Origin: Neobacillus cucumis
GTDB lineage: Bacteria; Bacillota; Bacilli; Bacillales_B; DSM-18226
Length of the DNA stretch: 64,000 bases
Assembly: GCF_016107705.1 (NCBI RefSeq)
Contig: NZ_JAEHGC010000003.1
Span: 521,224-585,223 of the forward strand
Direction of reading: 5' to 3'
Shown one piece after another: positions 48,312 to 57,255 of this stretch (the stretch's first letter is position 1; each line of letters opens with the position of its first letter). Made by a program: the position numbers and the translations under genes. The notes below the pieces were generated by a model, which was not told where the DNA came from, ran no database searches, and saw nothing but the letters and a program-made list of their open reading frames with translations.

Positions 48312-48509
48312 ATGAACGGACAAAATCGAAAAGACGTACTTCCGGGATTGACGGTTGATATCGTTTTAAAAGCAGACCAAAGAACAGGAAAACTAACCAG
48401 AGGCATTGTAAAAGACATCCTCACCAAATCAGCCACCCATCCACACGGAATCAAAGTAAGGCTGACAGATGGAAGAATTGGACGAGTCCAAGTTATTCAC
48501 AACACATAA
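48312..48509 (+). CDS. ywbE: YwbE-family protein
   Basis: A 65-residue protein matching YwbE: GLTVDIVLKADQRTGKLTRG, then TKSATHPHGIKVRLTDGRIG. The small beta-barrel-like sequence pattern suggests RNA or protein binding, but the function is not established. No strong ribosome site lies before the ATG, so translation is probably coupled to the upstream small gene. A terminator follows. Confidence 0.85.
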   Translation: MNGQNRKDVLPGLTVDIVLKADQRTGKLTRGIVKDILTKSATHPHGIKVRLTDGRIGRVQVIHNT

Positions 48510-48547
48510 AAGCATTCAGGGCCTATACCTTGAATGCTTTTTATTTT
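48508..48547 (+). terminator. Terminator of the ywbE operon
   Basis: AAAAGCATTCA pairs with TGAATGCTTTT around GGGCCTATACCT and is followed by T-rich sequence. Confidence 0.88.
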
Positions 48548-48592
48548 TGACAAAATTCGGGTGGTGACAGGCACCACCCGAATTTTGTCGAA
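48547..48592. repeat. ACAGG-loop palindrome, copy 12
   Basis: A complete copy except for a missing C in the left outer arm (TTTGACAAAATTCGGG). It directly follows the ywbE terminator. Confidence 0.9.
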
Positions 48593-48716
48593 TGAAAATA
48601 TGAAATTTCAACCAAAAATAGTGGTCGTTTTTCGAGATTGTGTTATATAATATTACTAATCAATCAAAACTGTTATATAATAGAACGATCAAAAAAATGA
48701 AAAGAGGGTAATGGGT

Positions 48717-49040
48717 ATGAACAAAACGGATTCAATTGCACGGAGAATTTTAGGGTGGAAGTTAAATCGCTGGGATCGTTGGTATGATTATGAGAACCAT
48801 ACTTTTATTCATGACAACGATTTTCAGCCTGAGCATAACCTTAATCATGCGATGCGTATTGTGGAAAGATTAGAGGAGTTTGGGTATAAATTTACGACAA
48901 AAGGTAATTCAGAGGCTTGCTTCAATGAAGTGCGCGGAACTGGGGCAACGTTGGCTCAGGCGATTACGAATGCAGCCTACGCCATTATTGAAAATAACTC
49001 AGTGGTTAGCAGCTCAAGAGTATGGCAGAAATTATGCTAA
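48717..49040 (+). CDS. Small protein resembling phage ABA-sandwich domain proteins
   Basis: 107 residues: KLNRWDRWYDYENHTFIHDN is followed by SEACFNEVRGTGATLAQAIT, and NAAYAIIENN near the end. The pattern of W/Y/N-rich start and TLAQAITNAAYAIIE helix is what I associate with the phage ABA-sandwich family of Bacilli. No phage genes surround it, so it may be a domesticated stray. The ATG at 48717 has AAGAGGG 9 bases upstream. Confidence 0.5.
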   Translation: MNKTDSIARRILGWKLNRWDRWYDYENHTFIHDNDFQPEHNLNHAMRIVERLEEFGYKFTTKGNSEACFNEVRGTGATLAQAITNAAYAIIENNSVVSSSRVWQKLC

Positions 49041-49077
49041 GTCTTGGTTTTTCGAAGGAAATTTATCAGATTCCCCA

Positions 49078-49122
49078 AAGAAAAAGTGTCCTTCATTGAG
49101 CATCGAAGGACACTTTTTCTTT
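49078..49122 (+). terminator. Strong terminator after the ABA-sandwich-like gene
   Basis: AAGAAAAAGTGTCCTTC pairs with GAAGGACACTTTTTCTT around ATTGAGCATC, giving a 17-bp perfect stem flanked by A and T runs. Confidence 0.93.
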
Positions 49123-49429
49123 CTTTCCAGCTATTTTGCCCTTGCCTTTATTGCCTACCGAATTCTATCCGACCTCGCCTTTTCGGGCGCTAGAAATCTC
49201 AAAAGTTACCAACCTCAAAAATCCATTGATTTTTCCACTTCATCTTTTAATCATGTATATCCAATCTGTTTTTCGACAAATCTCGGGTGGTAACAGGCAC
49301 CAAAAAGGGCGCCAAAACCACTTTTACAATGCCTTAATATTGTCAAATCTTAGTGGGTTATAGATTGATATATGCTGATACAATGAAGGCAAGGAAGAGG
49401 AAATTGATTTTTCTGGGAGGATGATGAAG
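49123..49429. other. Gap upstream of the universal stress gene
   Basis: About 300 bases with no gene. A decayed ACAGG-loop repeat is at 49272-49303. The AT-rich right half must hold the promoter of the stress gene, but I see no consensus sigma-A or sigma-B pair. Confidence 0.5.
49272..49303. repeat. Decayed ACAGG-loop palindrome
   Basis: Only the left arm and core survive: TTCGACAAATCTCGGG, then GTGGTAACAGGCACC with one change in the core, followed by unrelated sequence. Confidence 0.75.
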
Positions 49430-49867
49430 ATGTTAACGATTTGCTCTAGAATTGTGGTTCCGTATGATCAATCTGAATTAAGTAAGAGGGCGTTGGAAAC
49501 AGCGATTACGATGGCCAAACAGGATGAAAAAATCGAAGTGAATGTTGTTACCGTTATTAATACACAAACAACTATTTATAACTATGTTAATTTTGATAGT
49601 GATCCCGTACGGCAGGCACAGTTAGCTGAAGCAAAAGAAATGCTCAATGCGGTAAAAGAAAAGCTTTCAGAACTGCCAAACAAGGTAAGAACCTTCATCA
49701 TTGAAGGAAGCCCGGCCACCTCGATTGTCAATTTCATTGTAGAAGAAAACGCCGATCTTGTTGTGATGGGAAGCCGTGGATTGAGTGGATTAAAAGAGCT
49801 ATTCCTCGGAAGCGTCAGCCATTACGTGGTCCAAAAATCTCCGTGCCCAGTATTTATCATCAAATAA
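49430..49867 (+). CDS. Universal stress protein (UspA family)
   Basis: A 145-residue protein with the adenine-nucleotide-binding fold. RIVVPYDQSELSKRALETAI is the N-terminal motif, and VVMGSRGLSGLKELFLGSVS followed by SPCPVFII gives the ATP-binding G-2x-G-9x-G(S/T) pattern, so it should be an ATP-binding type. The third of three close ATG codons is chosen because GGGAGG lies 9 bases upstream. It is a single gene. Confidence 0.9.
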   Translation: MLTICSRIVVPYDQSELSKRALETAITMAKQDEKIEVNVVTVINTQTTIYNYVNFDSDPVRQAQLAEAKEMLNAVKEKLSELPNKVRTFIIEGSPATSIVNFIVEENADLVVMGSRGLSGLKELFLGSVSHYVVQKSPCPVFIIK

Positions 49868-49963
49868 GTTGATGGGGGGTCTGCTTCTGTTTAAAAAGTG
49901 AGTATTTTGGCAATGCTGATTGCAGAGAGCAGAATACAAAAAATAGAAGTGGGGAACGGAGAA

Positions 49964-50146
49964 ATGAGTAGAGATTTGACCAGTATTTATCATGAACTTA
50001 CGGTTATGAAAACAATAGATTTAGAGGAATGTAACCGAGAGCTTCAGAAAAGCCATACTGAAACTGTAAAAAAGGCATTAATGGTCTATAAAACCGAACT
50101 ACTGGAATGTCTGGAAATGTATGACCATTATTTGAATAGTAGATAG
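49964..50146 (+). CDS. Small protein of about 60 residues, function unknown
   Basis: MSRDLTSIYHELTVMKTIDL, then a helical charged segment ending in LECLEMYDHYLNSR. GGGGAACGGAG precedes the ATG at 49964. A longer frame opens at 49898 with GTG but has no nearby site. A terminator follows directly, which supports expression. I do not recognise the family. Confidence 0.45.
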   Translation: MSRDLTSIYHELTVMKTIDLEECNRELQKSHTETVKKALMVYKTELLECLEMYDHYLNSR

Positions 50147-50150
50147 TTAA

Positions 50151-50186
50151 GAAAGAGGACCTTTTCATAGAGGTCCTCTTTTTCGT
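50151..50186. terminator. Bidirectional terminator
   Basis: AAAGAGGACC and GGTCCTCTTT pair around TTTTCATAGA, with A and T runs on both sides. It serves the small gene on the left and the convergent TauE-like gene on the right. Confidence 0.88.
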
Positions 50187-50194
50187 AAAAAAAC

Positions 50195-50962
50195 TTAATG
50201 AAAATAATCAAACGCATTTTTCGCCAGCAATAAAAAAGTGACGGTAATGAACAGAGCGCGGACGTAGCCGCTTCCTCTTTTAATCGCGAATCTCGAGCCA
50301 ACAATCGAACCCGCAATTTGAGCAATTCCCATCGGAATCCCATAAGCATAATTGACTTGCCCCAAGAACATAAACATAATCAGGGCTGCAATATTACTGC
50401 CAAAGTTTAAAAACTTCGCATTACCAGCCGCCTTCAAAAAATCAAAACCGATCATTAAAAAGGCAAACATTAAAAAGGAACCAGTCCCCGGTCCAAGAAA
50501 TCCATCATAAAAACCAATCGCAAGAATAGCAAAGATAAAAAGGGCCATGTGCTGGAAGGATAATTTTCTAACGCTGGAAATACTGCCCCAATCCTTTTTG
50601 AAAATGGTATAAATCGCAACAGCCGCAAGCATGACCAGCATCAGCGGCTTCAGCAATTCCGGATTCATCAAATGAACCGTCCAAGCGCCTATCATCGAGC
50701 CAATAAACGTGAGCGGAAATAGCTTATATACGGATTTTATATCAAGCTTGCCGGAACGATAAAACATAATTGTACTCGTCAACGAGCCAATCGTCCCAGC
50801 CAATTTATTCGTCGCAACCGCTGCCGCTGGCGATAAACCCGTAAACAATAACGCAGGCAACGCAATCAACCCGCCCCCGCCCACAACCGAATCAATAAAA
50901 GCCGCCAAAAACCCAAACACAACCAAAATAACCAACAACGTCGGATCAAAATGCAAAAACAT
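50195..50962 (-). CDS. TauE/SafE (TSUP) family membrane protein
   Basis: A 255-residue protein with about eight membrane segments. The N-terminal AAFIDSVVGGGGLIALPALL and the repeat-like AIGFYDGFLGPGTGSFLMFA are typical of the family, which exports sulfite, sulfoacetate or related organic anions. No sulfur gene is beside it. AAAGG lies upstream of the ATG. Confidence 0.87.
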   Translation of the reverse strand: MFLHFDPTLLVILVVFGFLAAFIDSVVGGGGLIALPALLFTGLSPAAAVATNKLAGTIGSLTSTIMFYRSGKLDIKSVYKLFPLTFIGSMIGAWTVHLMNPELLKPLMLVMLAAVAIYTIFKKDWGSISSVRKLSFQHMALFIFAILAIGFYDGFLGPGTGSFLMFAFLMIGFDFLKAAGNAKFLNFGSNIAALIMFMFLGQVNYAYGIPMGIAQIAGSIVGSRFAIKRGSGYVRALFITVTFLLLAKNAFDYFH

Positions 50963-51274
50963 CCAATCAACCTTTCAAATCTCAACTAGTAAGTATTCGA
51001 CAAAATTCGGGCGGTGCCTGTCACCACCCGGATTTTGTCGAACAATAAAATCACTGCTTTATTATAACAGTTTATCGATAGGCCAATCCATCTTTCCCTT
51101 TCTATTTATATGGATTCATTCAACTTGCATCCTCTTAGGAGAATTAAGAAAATGTTTGGAAAAGGGTGCTATTTATTAAGAGAAATTACCTCCAAAAATC
51201 CGACGCCTAAATTGCTTTTGCCCCTTTTGGGTTGGTAAACTAAACTCACCTAATATATAAAGGGGATTTTCTAC
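50963..51274. other. Divergent gap between TauE-like and VOC genes
   Basis: 312 bases with no gene. An ACAGG-loop palindrome is at 50996-51042. The rest is AT-rich and should hold two divergent promoters, and I see no operator. Confidence 0.5.
50996..51042. repeat. ACAGG-loop palindrome, copy 13 (loop inverted)
   Basis: A complete copy with CCTGT in the loop and mismatches at CGGGCGG/CCACCCGG. It lies in a divergent gap, upstream of both neighbours. Confidence 0.9.
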
Positions 51275-51652
51275 ATGATTAATAAAATTGGTAAAATAAC
51301 GGTATATGTAAAAGATCAAGAAGAGGCAAAGGATTTTTGGATAAATAAGGTTGGTTTTGTTTTAAAAATGGAGCAGCCGATGGGACCGGATTTTTCTTGG
51401 ATTGAGGTCGGCCCAAGCGAAGACGAATTTACTACTTTGGTTCTTTATGCGAAGGAAGCGATGGAGCGGCATGATCCATCGAAGGTTGCCCACCCATCAA
51501 TTCTATTTAGCACAACCGATATCGAATCCGCTTATGAAAAAATGAAACAAAATGGCGTTCAGGTGGACGAAATGATGCGCATGCCATTTGGAACGATGTT
51601 CTCCTTTAAGGACCAGGATGGAAATGATTATTTGTTGAGAGAAGATAAATAG
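51275..51652 (+). CDS. VOC-family (glyoxalase-like) protein
   Basis: A 125-residue single-domain vicinal oxygen chelate protein. The two beta-alpha-beta-beta-beta modules run KITVYVKDQEEAKDFWINKV and VAHPSILFSTTDIESAYEKM. FKDQDGNDYLLRED supplies the final metal-ligand region. Possible roles include thiol transfer, dioxygenase chemistry or antibiotic binding. AAGGGG precedes the ATG and a terminator follows. Confidence 0.85.
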   Translation: MINKIGKITVYVKDQEEAKDFWINKVGFVLKMEQPMGPDFSWIEVGPSEDEFTTLVLYAKEAMERHDPSKVAHPSILFSTTDIESAYEKMKQNGVQVDEMMRMPFGTMFSFKDQDGNDYLLREDK

Positions 51653-51660
51653 GGTACGTC

Positions 51661-51697
51661 AAAAAGGAGAAGTGCTACTAACACTTCTCCTTTTTTA
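51661..51697. terminator. Bidirectional terminator between VOC and transketolase genes
   Basis: AAAAAGGAGAAGTG and CACTTCTCCTTTTT pair perfectly around CTACTAA. It ends 4 bases before the transketolase stop codon, so it serves both convergent genes. Confidence 0.94.
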
Positions 51698-51700
51698 GCA

Positions 51701-53737
51701 TTATCGTGGTGGTTTCTTGGGGTTAACCAATCTTTGGTCCGTCTCCAACATTTCCAAAAGTTGCGAAACAATTTTTTCAACGGTAAAACCGTGCATTTCT
51801 ACCAACTGCACCCCCTTACCCGATGACCCAAAATCATCGACTCCAATCACTTTCCCTTTCCTGCCAACATATTTATGCCAACCAAGCGAAGATCCCATCT
51901 CCACTGCCAGCCGTACATCAATCGAATCCGGAAGCACCTGGTCTTTATAGTCCTGGGACTGTTTTTCAAAAAGATCCCACGATGGGAAACTGACTACAGA
52001 TACCTCAATCCCTTTTTCAGCCAAAACCTTTTGCGCCCCTAACAAAAGCTGCACCTCTGACCCGGAGCCCATCAACAAGGCTTCCGCATCACCTTTTGCC
52101 TCCGACAAAACATATGCACCTTTTTCCACACCATTTTTCCCTAAACCGGCTGTGCCTTCAAGAATCGGTAAATCTTGCCGTGACAACACGAGAACCGTTG
52201 GCCGCCCTCGCTCCTCCACCGCTGCCCTCCATGCATACACGGTTTCGTTCGCATCCGCAGGCCGAATTACCGATACTCTAGGGATCGCACGAAGGGATAA
52301 GAGCTGCTCCACCGGCTGATGCGTCGGGCCATCTTCGCCAACAGCAAGGCTATCATGAGTAAAAACATACGTGACCGGGACGCCCATTAAGGCGGATAAC
52401 CGGAGGGCAGGGCGCAGGTAATCGGAAAAAACAAAGTACGTGCTTACAAAAGGCCGTACACCAAAGTGTAGCGCCATCCCATTTGCCGTCGCGGCCATCG
52501 CAAATTCGCGGACACCAAAGTGAACATTACGGCCTTCATAGTGTCCCGACCGGAAATCGCCGACGCCATTAATCTTGCCCTTAGTAGAAGACGCCAAGTC
52601 TGCAGAACCTCCAAAAAACTCGGGTAATCGATGCCCAAGAGCCTCAAGAATCTGATTGGAGGCAACCCGCGTCGCCATTTTTCCCCCTGCATCGTAAAGA
52701 GGAAGTGCCGAGTACCATTCTTCTGGTAAATCTCCTTTGATAATCCGTTCAAATTGAGCCGCAAGTGTCGGGTATTCCTCTTTATAGGTTTGAAAAAGTT
52801 GAATCCATTCTCTTTCTTTTTGCTTTCCTTGCTCCTTTATGGTCTGAAAAAATTCATAGACTTTGTCAGGGACGTGAAATTCCTCAGTGGAAACCAAACG
52901 GTAAAAGGCTTTAGCAGCAGAAGCTTCATCCTTGCCAAGTGGTGCACCATGAGCAACACTTTTTCCCGCCTTATTGGGAGCCCCGTATCCAATAATCGTC
53001 CTAACCTGAATAAGCGTCGGACGTTCGGTTTCCAGTCTAGCCGCTTCCAGAGCACTTTCGATTGCCCCCACGTTATTGCCGTTTTCAACATGGAGAACCT
53101 GCCATCCATAGGCTTCAAATCGCCCGCCAACATTTTCCGTAAACGAAAGGTCTGTCTCGCCATCCAGAGACGTCCCATTCGAATCATACATCACGATGAG
53201 GCGTCCAAGCTTTAAGTGGCCGGCCAAGGATGCGGCTTCACCCGAAACACCTTCCATCAAGTCACCATCGCCGCAAATACAGTAGCTAAAATGATCAACA
53301 ATCGGATAGCCGGCTCGGTTATATATGGCCGACAAGTGCCGCTCTGCCATGGCCATCCCGACGGCCATCGCCACCCCTTGCCCAAGCGGCCCTGTTGTGG
53401 CTTCTACTCCCGGGGTATGGTTGTATTCAGGATGGCCGGGTGTGCGGCTGCCAAACTGGCGAAAATTTTTCAAATCCTCAAGGGTCAAATCAAATCCTGA
53501 TAAATGCAAAAGACTGTATAACAGCATCGATCCATGCCCAGATGATAAAATGAAGCGGTCGCGATTGAACCATTTTGGATGTTCAGGATTTTGCTTTAAA
53601 AATTTTGTCCACAGGGTAAAAGCCATCGGGGCAGCGCCCATCGGCATCCCCGGATGACCAGATTGGGCGCGCTCCACACTATCAATGGCAAGCGTTCGAA
53701 TCGTATTGATGGCAAGCTGCTGAATCGGTGAATTCAA
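51701..53737 (-). CDS. tkt: Transketolase
   Basis: A 678-residue thiamine diphosphate enzyme moving two-carbon units between pentose phosphates and aldoses. Seen are [20 protein letters not shown], the TPP motif [40 protein letters not shown] and [20 protein letters not shown]. The length is normal. The TTG start has AAAGGATG upstream. It lies downstream of a UlaABC-type PTS in the same direction, past the 52-bp repeat array, so it may be a dedicated rather than the main housekeeping enzyme. A terminator follows. Confidence 0.95.
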   Translation of the reverse strand: MNSPIQQLAINTIRTLAIDSVERAQSGHPGMPMGAAPMAFTLWTKFLKQNPEHPKWFNRDRFILSSGHGSMLLYSLLHLSGFDLTLEDLKNFRQFGSRTPGHPEYNHTPGVEATTGPLGQGVAMAVGMAMAERHLSAIYNRAGYPIVDHFSYCICGDGDLMEGVSGEAASLAGHLKLGRLIVMYDSNGTSLDGETDLSFTENVGGRFEAYGWQVLHVENGNNVGAIESALEAARLETERPTLIQVRTIIGYGAPNKAGKSVAHGAPLGKDEASAAKAFYRLVSTEEFHVPDKVYEFFQTIKEQGKQKEREWIQLFQTYKEEYPTLAAQFERIIKGDLPEEWYSALPLYDAGGKMATRVASNQILEALGHRLPEFFGGSADLASSTKGKINGVGDFRSGHYEGRNVHFGVREFAMAATANGMALHFGVRPFVSTYFVFSDYLRPALRLSALMGVPVTYVFTHDSLAVGEDGPTHQPVEQLLSLRAIPRVSVIRPADANETVYAWRAAVEERGRPTVLVLSRQDLPILEGTAGLGKNGVEKGAYVLSEAKGDAEALLMGSGSEVQLLLGAQKVLAEKGIEVSVVSFPSWDLFEKQSQDYKDQVLPDSIDVRLAVEMGSSLGWHKYVGRKGKVIGVDDFGSSGKGVQLVEMHGFTVEKIVSQLLEMLETDQRLVNPKKPPR

Positions 53738-54267
53738 TGCTTACATCCTTTCTACTAAAAGTTTCTTATTTTTTTGAAAAAGCAACCTATTACGCTGCTT
53801 TAAGAGTGTTTTAGCGCTAGCACATTTTTTGTGCCAACAGCACCTCTTTTTAAATAGTTACGGGCACTATTAAATTTTCATAGTGCCCGTACAAACTTTT
53901 TCTCACCATCACGGGCACGATCATACCCCCATAGTGCCCGCTCAATCTTTTTTCTCACCACTGCGGGCACTATCACACCTCCATAGTTCCCGTTCAAACT
54001 CTTTTTCCTCAGATTCGGGCACTATCCAAACCCCATAGTGCCCGCTCAATCTTTTTTCTCACCACTGCGGGCACTATCGCACCTCCATAGTTCCCGTTCA
54101 AGCTCTTTTTCCTCAGCCTCGGGCACTATCCAAACCCCATAGTGCCCGCTCAATCTTTTTTCTCACCACTGCGGGCACTATCGCACCTCCATGGTTCCCG
54201 CGCAAACTCTTTTCCCTCAACTTCGGGCACAATCCAACCCCCATCACACCCGCTCAGCCTCATACCA
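53738..54267. other. 530-base intercistronic stretch dominated by a tandem array
   Basis: There is no gene here. The right four-fifths is the 52-bp repeat array. The left 120 bases are AT-rich with TAGCGCTA and GTGCCAACAGCACC-like short symmetries, and they could hold a separate transketolase promoter. Confidence 0.6.
53861..54260. repeat. Eight-unit 52-bp tandem array of CGGGCACTAT hairpins
   Basis: Units start with CGGGCAC at 53861, 53912, 53964, 54016, 54068, 54120, 54172 and 54224: one 51-base and six 52-base steps. Each holds CGGGCACTAT and ATAGTGCCCG arms around 9-10 bases, then a T/C-rich spacer. Middle units alternate between a form with ATAGTGCCCG and one with ATAGTTCCCG, giving a 104-base super-period. 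The last unit decays into the ulaA 3' end. Confidence 0.95.
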
Positions 54268-55629
54268 TCAAGCCCCTGCATCACCTTTATTTGTCTTAGC
54301 CGAAACAAAACTTGCAAAGGCAATCAAGACGCCGCAGACAATCACTGTTAAAGCATAAAAACCGCCGACACCAATCTTCGCCATGGCTCCGGCAAGAATC
54401 CCGACCCAGCCGAAATCGGTATCACCGAACGTCGTATTCGACAATCCAAGCGACCCTAAGAAAGATAAAAGTAAAGCCGGAATCAGCGTGATTAAAAAGC
54501 CATTAATCAACGCGCCAATCACCGCACCACGACGACCGCCAGTTGCATTTCCGAAAACCCCCGCAGTCCCCCCGTCAAAGAAATGCGGTACCATCCCCGG
54601 AATAATCAGCGCCAAACCAAGCGGCCCCATCAAGAACATCCCGATAATCCCGCCAATCAAACTTGAAATAAATCCAACAATGACAGCGGTCGGAGCAAAC
54701 GTAAACGTCGTCGGACAATCAAGAGCCGGCAGCGCATTTGGCACAATTTTATTCGCAATCCCTTGGAAAGCAGGAACAAGCTCCGCAAGAATCATCCGGA
54801 CCCCCATGAGGACAACGGCAATTCCGGCACCGAAGGTAAGCGCTTGCACTACAACGTACACAATATAATTTTTACCACCCGTAAAATCCTTCAGTGCATC
54901 CGGACCGGCAACAAGTGCAAGAATCAAGTACATCACAATCATCGTTAATGTGGTCATGACCAGCGAATCGCGCAAGAAACCGAGATTTTTCGGAACCTTG
55001 ATCTCTTCCGTCGTCCGGCTATTTTTTCCGGTGGCTTTCCCAACCAACGCCGAAATGATATAACCTAATGTATTAAAATGACCAAGCGCAAACGGCGCAT
55101 TTCCGGTTACTTTTTTCATAAAAGGATGAACGAGCGCAGGCATAATCGTGCTGACCGTACCAAGGAATATCGCTCCAAGGATGGCCTGGTTCACGCCCGT
55201 AATCCCTGCACTGCCCAGCACAACTGCTAAAACGGTTGCCATAAAAAATAAATGATGACCAGTTAAAAAAATAAACTTAGCAGGTGTGAAGCGGGCTAGC
55301 AGCAGGTTGACGACAAAACCGAGGGCCATAATAATCGCAGTCTGCGCACCAAAGCTTTTTTGCGCAATTGCCACAATCGCTTCGTTCGTCGGTACCACTC
55401 CGTGCAAATTGAACCCTGCTTGAACCATCGCGCCAAGAGGATTCAGTGCGCCGATAATAATTCCGGCGCCGCCACCGAGGATCAAAAACCCAATAATCGT
55501 CTTCAGTGTTCCAGTAATTGTATCACTTAATGATTTTTTCAAGGCAATTAAGCCGATCAGAGCCATAAAACCCACAAGGATTGCCGCATTGCTTAAAATT
55601 TCATCCACAATAAAATGTAACACAGCCAT
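54268..55629 (-). CDS. ulaA: PTS IIC permease of the ascorbate (UlaA/SgaT) family
   Basis: A 453-residue protein with about 11 membrane segments. GFLILGGGAGIIIGALNPLG, LTGHHLFFMATVLAVVLGSA and FDGGTAGVFGNATGGRRGAV (20 residues) are typical of the L-ascorbate class. With the IIB and IIA genes upstream it forms a complete phosphotransferase permease. The substrate could be ascorbate or a pentitol/pentose. No lactonase (ulaG) or decarboxylase genes are present, but transketolase follows, pointing to entry through pentose phosphates. AAGGGGG precedes the ATG. Confidence 0.88.
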   Translation of the reverse strand: MAVLHFIVDEILSNAAILVGFMALIGLIALKKSLSDTITGTLKTIIGFLILGGGAGIIIGALNPLGAMVQAGFNLHGVVPTNEAIVAIAQKSFGAQTAIIMALGFVVNLLLARFTPAKFIFLTGHHLFFMATVLAVVLGSAGITGVNQAILGAIFLGTVSTIMPALVHPFMKKVTGNAPFALGHFNTLGYIISALVGKATGKNSRTTEEIKVPKNLGFLRDSLVMTTLTMIVMYLILALVAGPDALKDFTGGKNYIVYVVVQALTFGAGIAVVLMGVRMILAELVPAFQGIANKIVPNALPALDCPTTFTFAPTAVIVGFISSLIGGIIGMFLMGPLGLALIIPGMVPHFFDGGTAGVFGNATGGRRGAVIGALINGFLITLIPALLLSFLGSLGLSNTTFGDTDFGWVGILAGAMAKIGVGGFYALTVIVCGVLIAFASFVSAKTNKGDAGA

Positions 55630-55641
55630 ATTTGTTCCCCC

Positions 55642-55911
55642 TTATTTTGATAAAATTGGGATCAGCTTTTGTTTCATTTCATTTTTGTCCACGTAATTTT
55701 TTACCGTCACAATCGGGATGTTCATTCCAGATAAAAGCTCCGAAAATTCAGCAGAGGTCACAATGACATCCGCCGGCTCGGCTTTGGCCGAACTAATATC
55801 CGACGTTGTAACGCTTGCGGCAATGCCTGCTTCCCTGAGCACCGCTTCAATCGTCATCCTTAACACCATGCTGCTGCCAAAGCCCATGCCGCATACGGCT
55901 AAAATTTTCAT
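55642..55911 (-). CDS. ulaB: PTS IIB component (UlaB/SgaB type)
   Basis: An 89-residue domain: MKILAVCGMGFGSSMVLRMT carries the phosphorylated Cys in the P-loop CGMGFGSS. SSAKAEPADVIVTSAEFSEL and IPIVTVKNYVDK complete the fold. It passes phosphate from IIA to the sugar. The ATG at 55911 is chosen for spacing to GGGGGG; the one two codons earlier is too close. It is 12 bases upstream of ulaA. Confidence 0.9.
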   Translation of the reverse strand: MKILAVCGMGFGSSMVLRMTIEAVLREAGIAASVTTSDISSAKAEPADVIVTSAEFSELLSGMNIPIVTVKNYVDKNEMKQKLIPILSK

Positions 55912-55929
55912 GATCATCCCCCCTTTCCT

Positions 55930-56379
55930 TTATGCTCCATGTAAAACAGATAACACTTCTTCTGGCGTTGAAGTCGACATGATCTGAGCAACCTTCTCCT
56001 CGTCTGCAAGGAGCGTGATTAATTGAGACAAAGCTTGCAAATGCTGTTCATGGTCGATGGCAGCCAATACAATGACAAGCCTGACCTGATGCTCCTCCTT
56101 ATCCGAAAAACTCACTGGATTTTCCAAACAAAGCATACTCATCGCTAATCTTTTGACCCCTTGCTCAGGGCGGGCGTGCGGAATCGCAATCTGCGGGACA
56201 ATTACAATATAGGGGCCAAGCGTCTTGACATTATCAATCATCGACTGCACGTACCCTCCAGTCACGGATCCGTCTGCCACCAAAGGGTTCGAAGCTGCAC
56301 GAATCGCCTCCTCCCAATCCCCAACCCTTGACCTAACCTGAACCGTCTTCTCCGTCAACAGCACATCCAACATCCGCAT
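55930..56379 (-). CDS. ulaC: PTS IIA component (mannitol/fructose-type, UlaC-like)
   Basis: A 149-residue IIA domain. The phosphorylated His lies in PQIAIPHARPEQGVKRLAMS, and VRLVIVLAAIDHEQHLQALS follows. It takes phosphate from HPr. It is first in the IIA-IIB-IIC-transketolase series. AAGGAG precedes two possible ATG codons, two codons apart. No cre site or dedicated regulator (BglG/MtlR type) is visible upstream, so control is unclear. Confidence 0.88.
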   Translation of the reverse strand: MRMLDVLLTEKTVQVRSRVGDWEEAIRAASNPLVADGSVTGGYVQSMIDNVKTLGPYIVIVPQIAIPHARPEQGVKRLAMSMLCLENPVSFSDKEEHQVRLVIVLAAIDHEQHLQALSQLITLLADEEKVAQIMSTSTPEEVLSVLHGA

Positions 56380-56557
56380 CTTAACTCCTTAAAAAATTTA
56401 AAAACAACAACCTCACAGATACCTGTCTCCTAGACAATCACAGACCTAGAACCCAACAAAAAAACAAAACCCCCTCCCTCCTTTACTGGCTTAAAAAACA
56501 GACATCTGTTAATCTCAATTTATTGTGGAAAGAATGGGAATAGTACTACCCAACCCA

Positions 56558-56614
56558 TTTGACAAAATTCGGGCGGTGCCTGTCACCACCCGAATTTTGT
56601 CGGAACCATATTAA
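56558..56614. repeat. ACAGG-loop palindrome, copy 14 (loop inverted)
   Basis: A complete copy with TTTGACAAAATTCGGG on the left, TTTTGTCGGAA on the right and CCTGT in the loop. The outer ends have drifted. It lies between the divergent PTS and VOC genes. Confidence 0.88.
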
Positions 56615-56676
56615 TGATTTAATCTATTAAAAAAACTATAGGTTTATCCCTCAAATCTAGTTAGGAGTTGAATGGT

Positions 56677-57075
56677 TTGATTCAATATAAGGAGCTTCAT
56701 CATGTGAGTTTAACGGTTTCAGATTTAGTGAGAGCAAAGGATTTTTATAGCAGAATTTTATGTTTACCGGAGTTACCACGCCCAGATTTTGATTTTTCGG
56801 GGGCATGGTATAAAATCGGGCAGCAACAGCTCCATCTCATTGTTCTTCCCGAATCCCAAACGATTCGCCAAGAAAAATACGTGAGCAGCCGGGAGGGCCA
56901 CTTTGCTTTGAGAGTGGAAAACTACCAAGATACGCTAAACTGGTTGAAGAAAAATGGCGTGGAAATTCTAGAAAAGCCCAACAGCAAAAGTGGGTTTGCA
57001 CAAATATTCTGCGCGGATCCCGATGGCAACTTAATTGAACTCAATGTGGACCAAAAGGATATGGAGAAAGCATAG
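56677..57075 (+). CDS. VOC-family (glyoxalase/fosfomycin-resistance-like) protein
   Basis: 132 residues. ELHHVSLTVSDLVRAKDFYS and EGHFALRVENYQDTLNWLKK are the two modules. The final FCADPDGNLIELNV contains the metal-ligand Glu. It is typical of thiol-transferase or lyase members, and the substrate is unknown. The TTG at 56677 has AGGAG 9 bases upstream; an in-frame TTG three codons earlier touches that site. Confidence 0.83.
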   Translation: MIQYKELHHVSLTVSDLVRAKDFYSRILCLPELPRPDFDFSGAWYKIGQQQLHLIVLPESQTIRQEKYVSSREGHFALRVENYQDTLNWLKKNGVEILEKPNSKSGFAQIFCADPDGNLIELNVDQKDMEKA

Positions 57076-57255
57076 AGACTTGGGGACCATTCTTCTTCAA
57101 GTGGCTACGATAAAGAGAGGACAATAGATTTTTGAAGGAATACCTTATAGAGAATTAACTACCCTCTAGTCGTTTTTTCACAAACTCACCAATGGCCGCT
57201 TTCCAGCAGGAAGTGTCCATTGGTCAACTGAGGTTTCCGATGCCGGCACCAGCAC

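Noticed and set aside
48880..49363. Overlapping frames after the ABA-sandwich-like gene
   Set aside because: They run through a strong terminator and a decayed repeat, and lack ribosome sites.
53861..54260. A CRISPR array
   Set aside because: The units are contiguous tandem repeats whose whole length is similar. There are no unique spacers and no cas gene.
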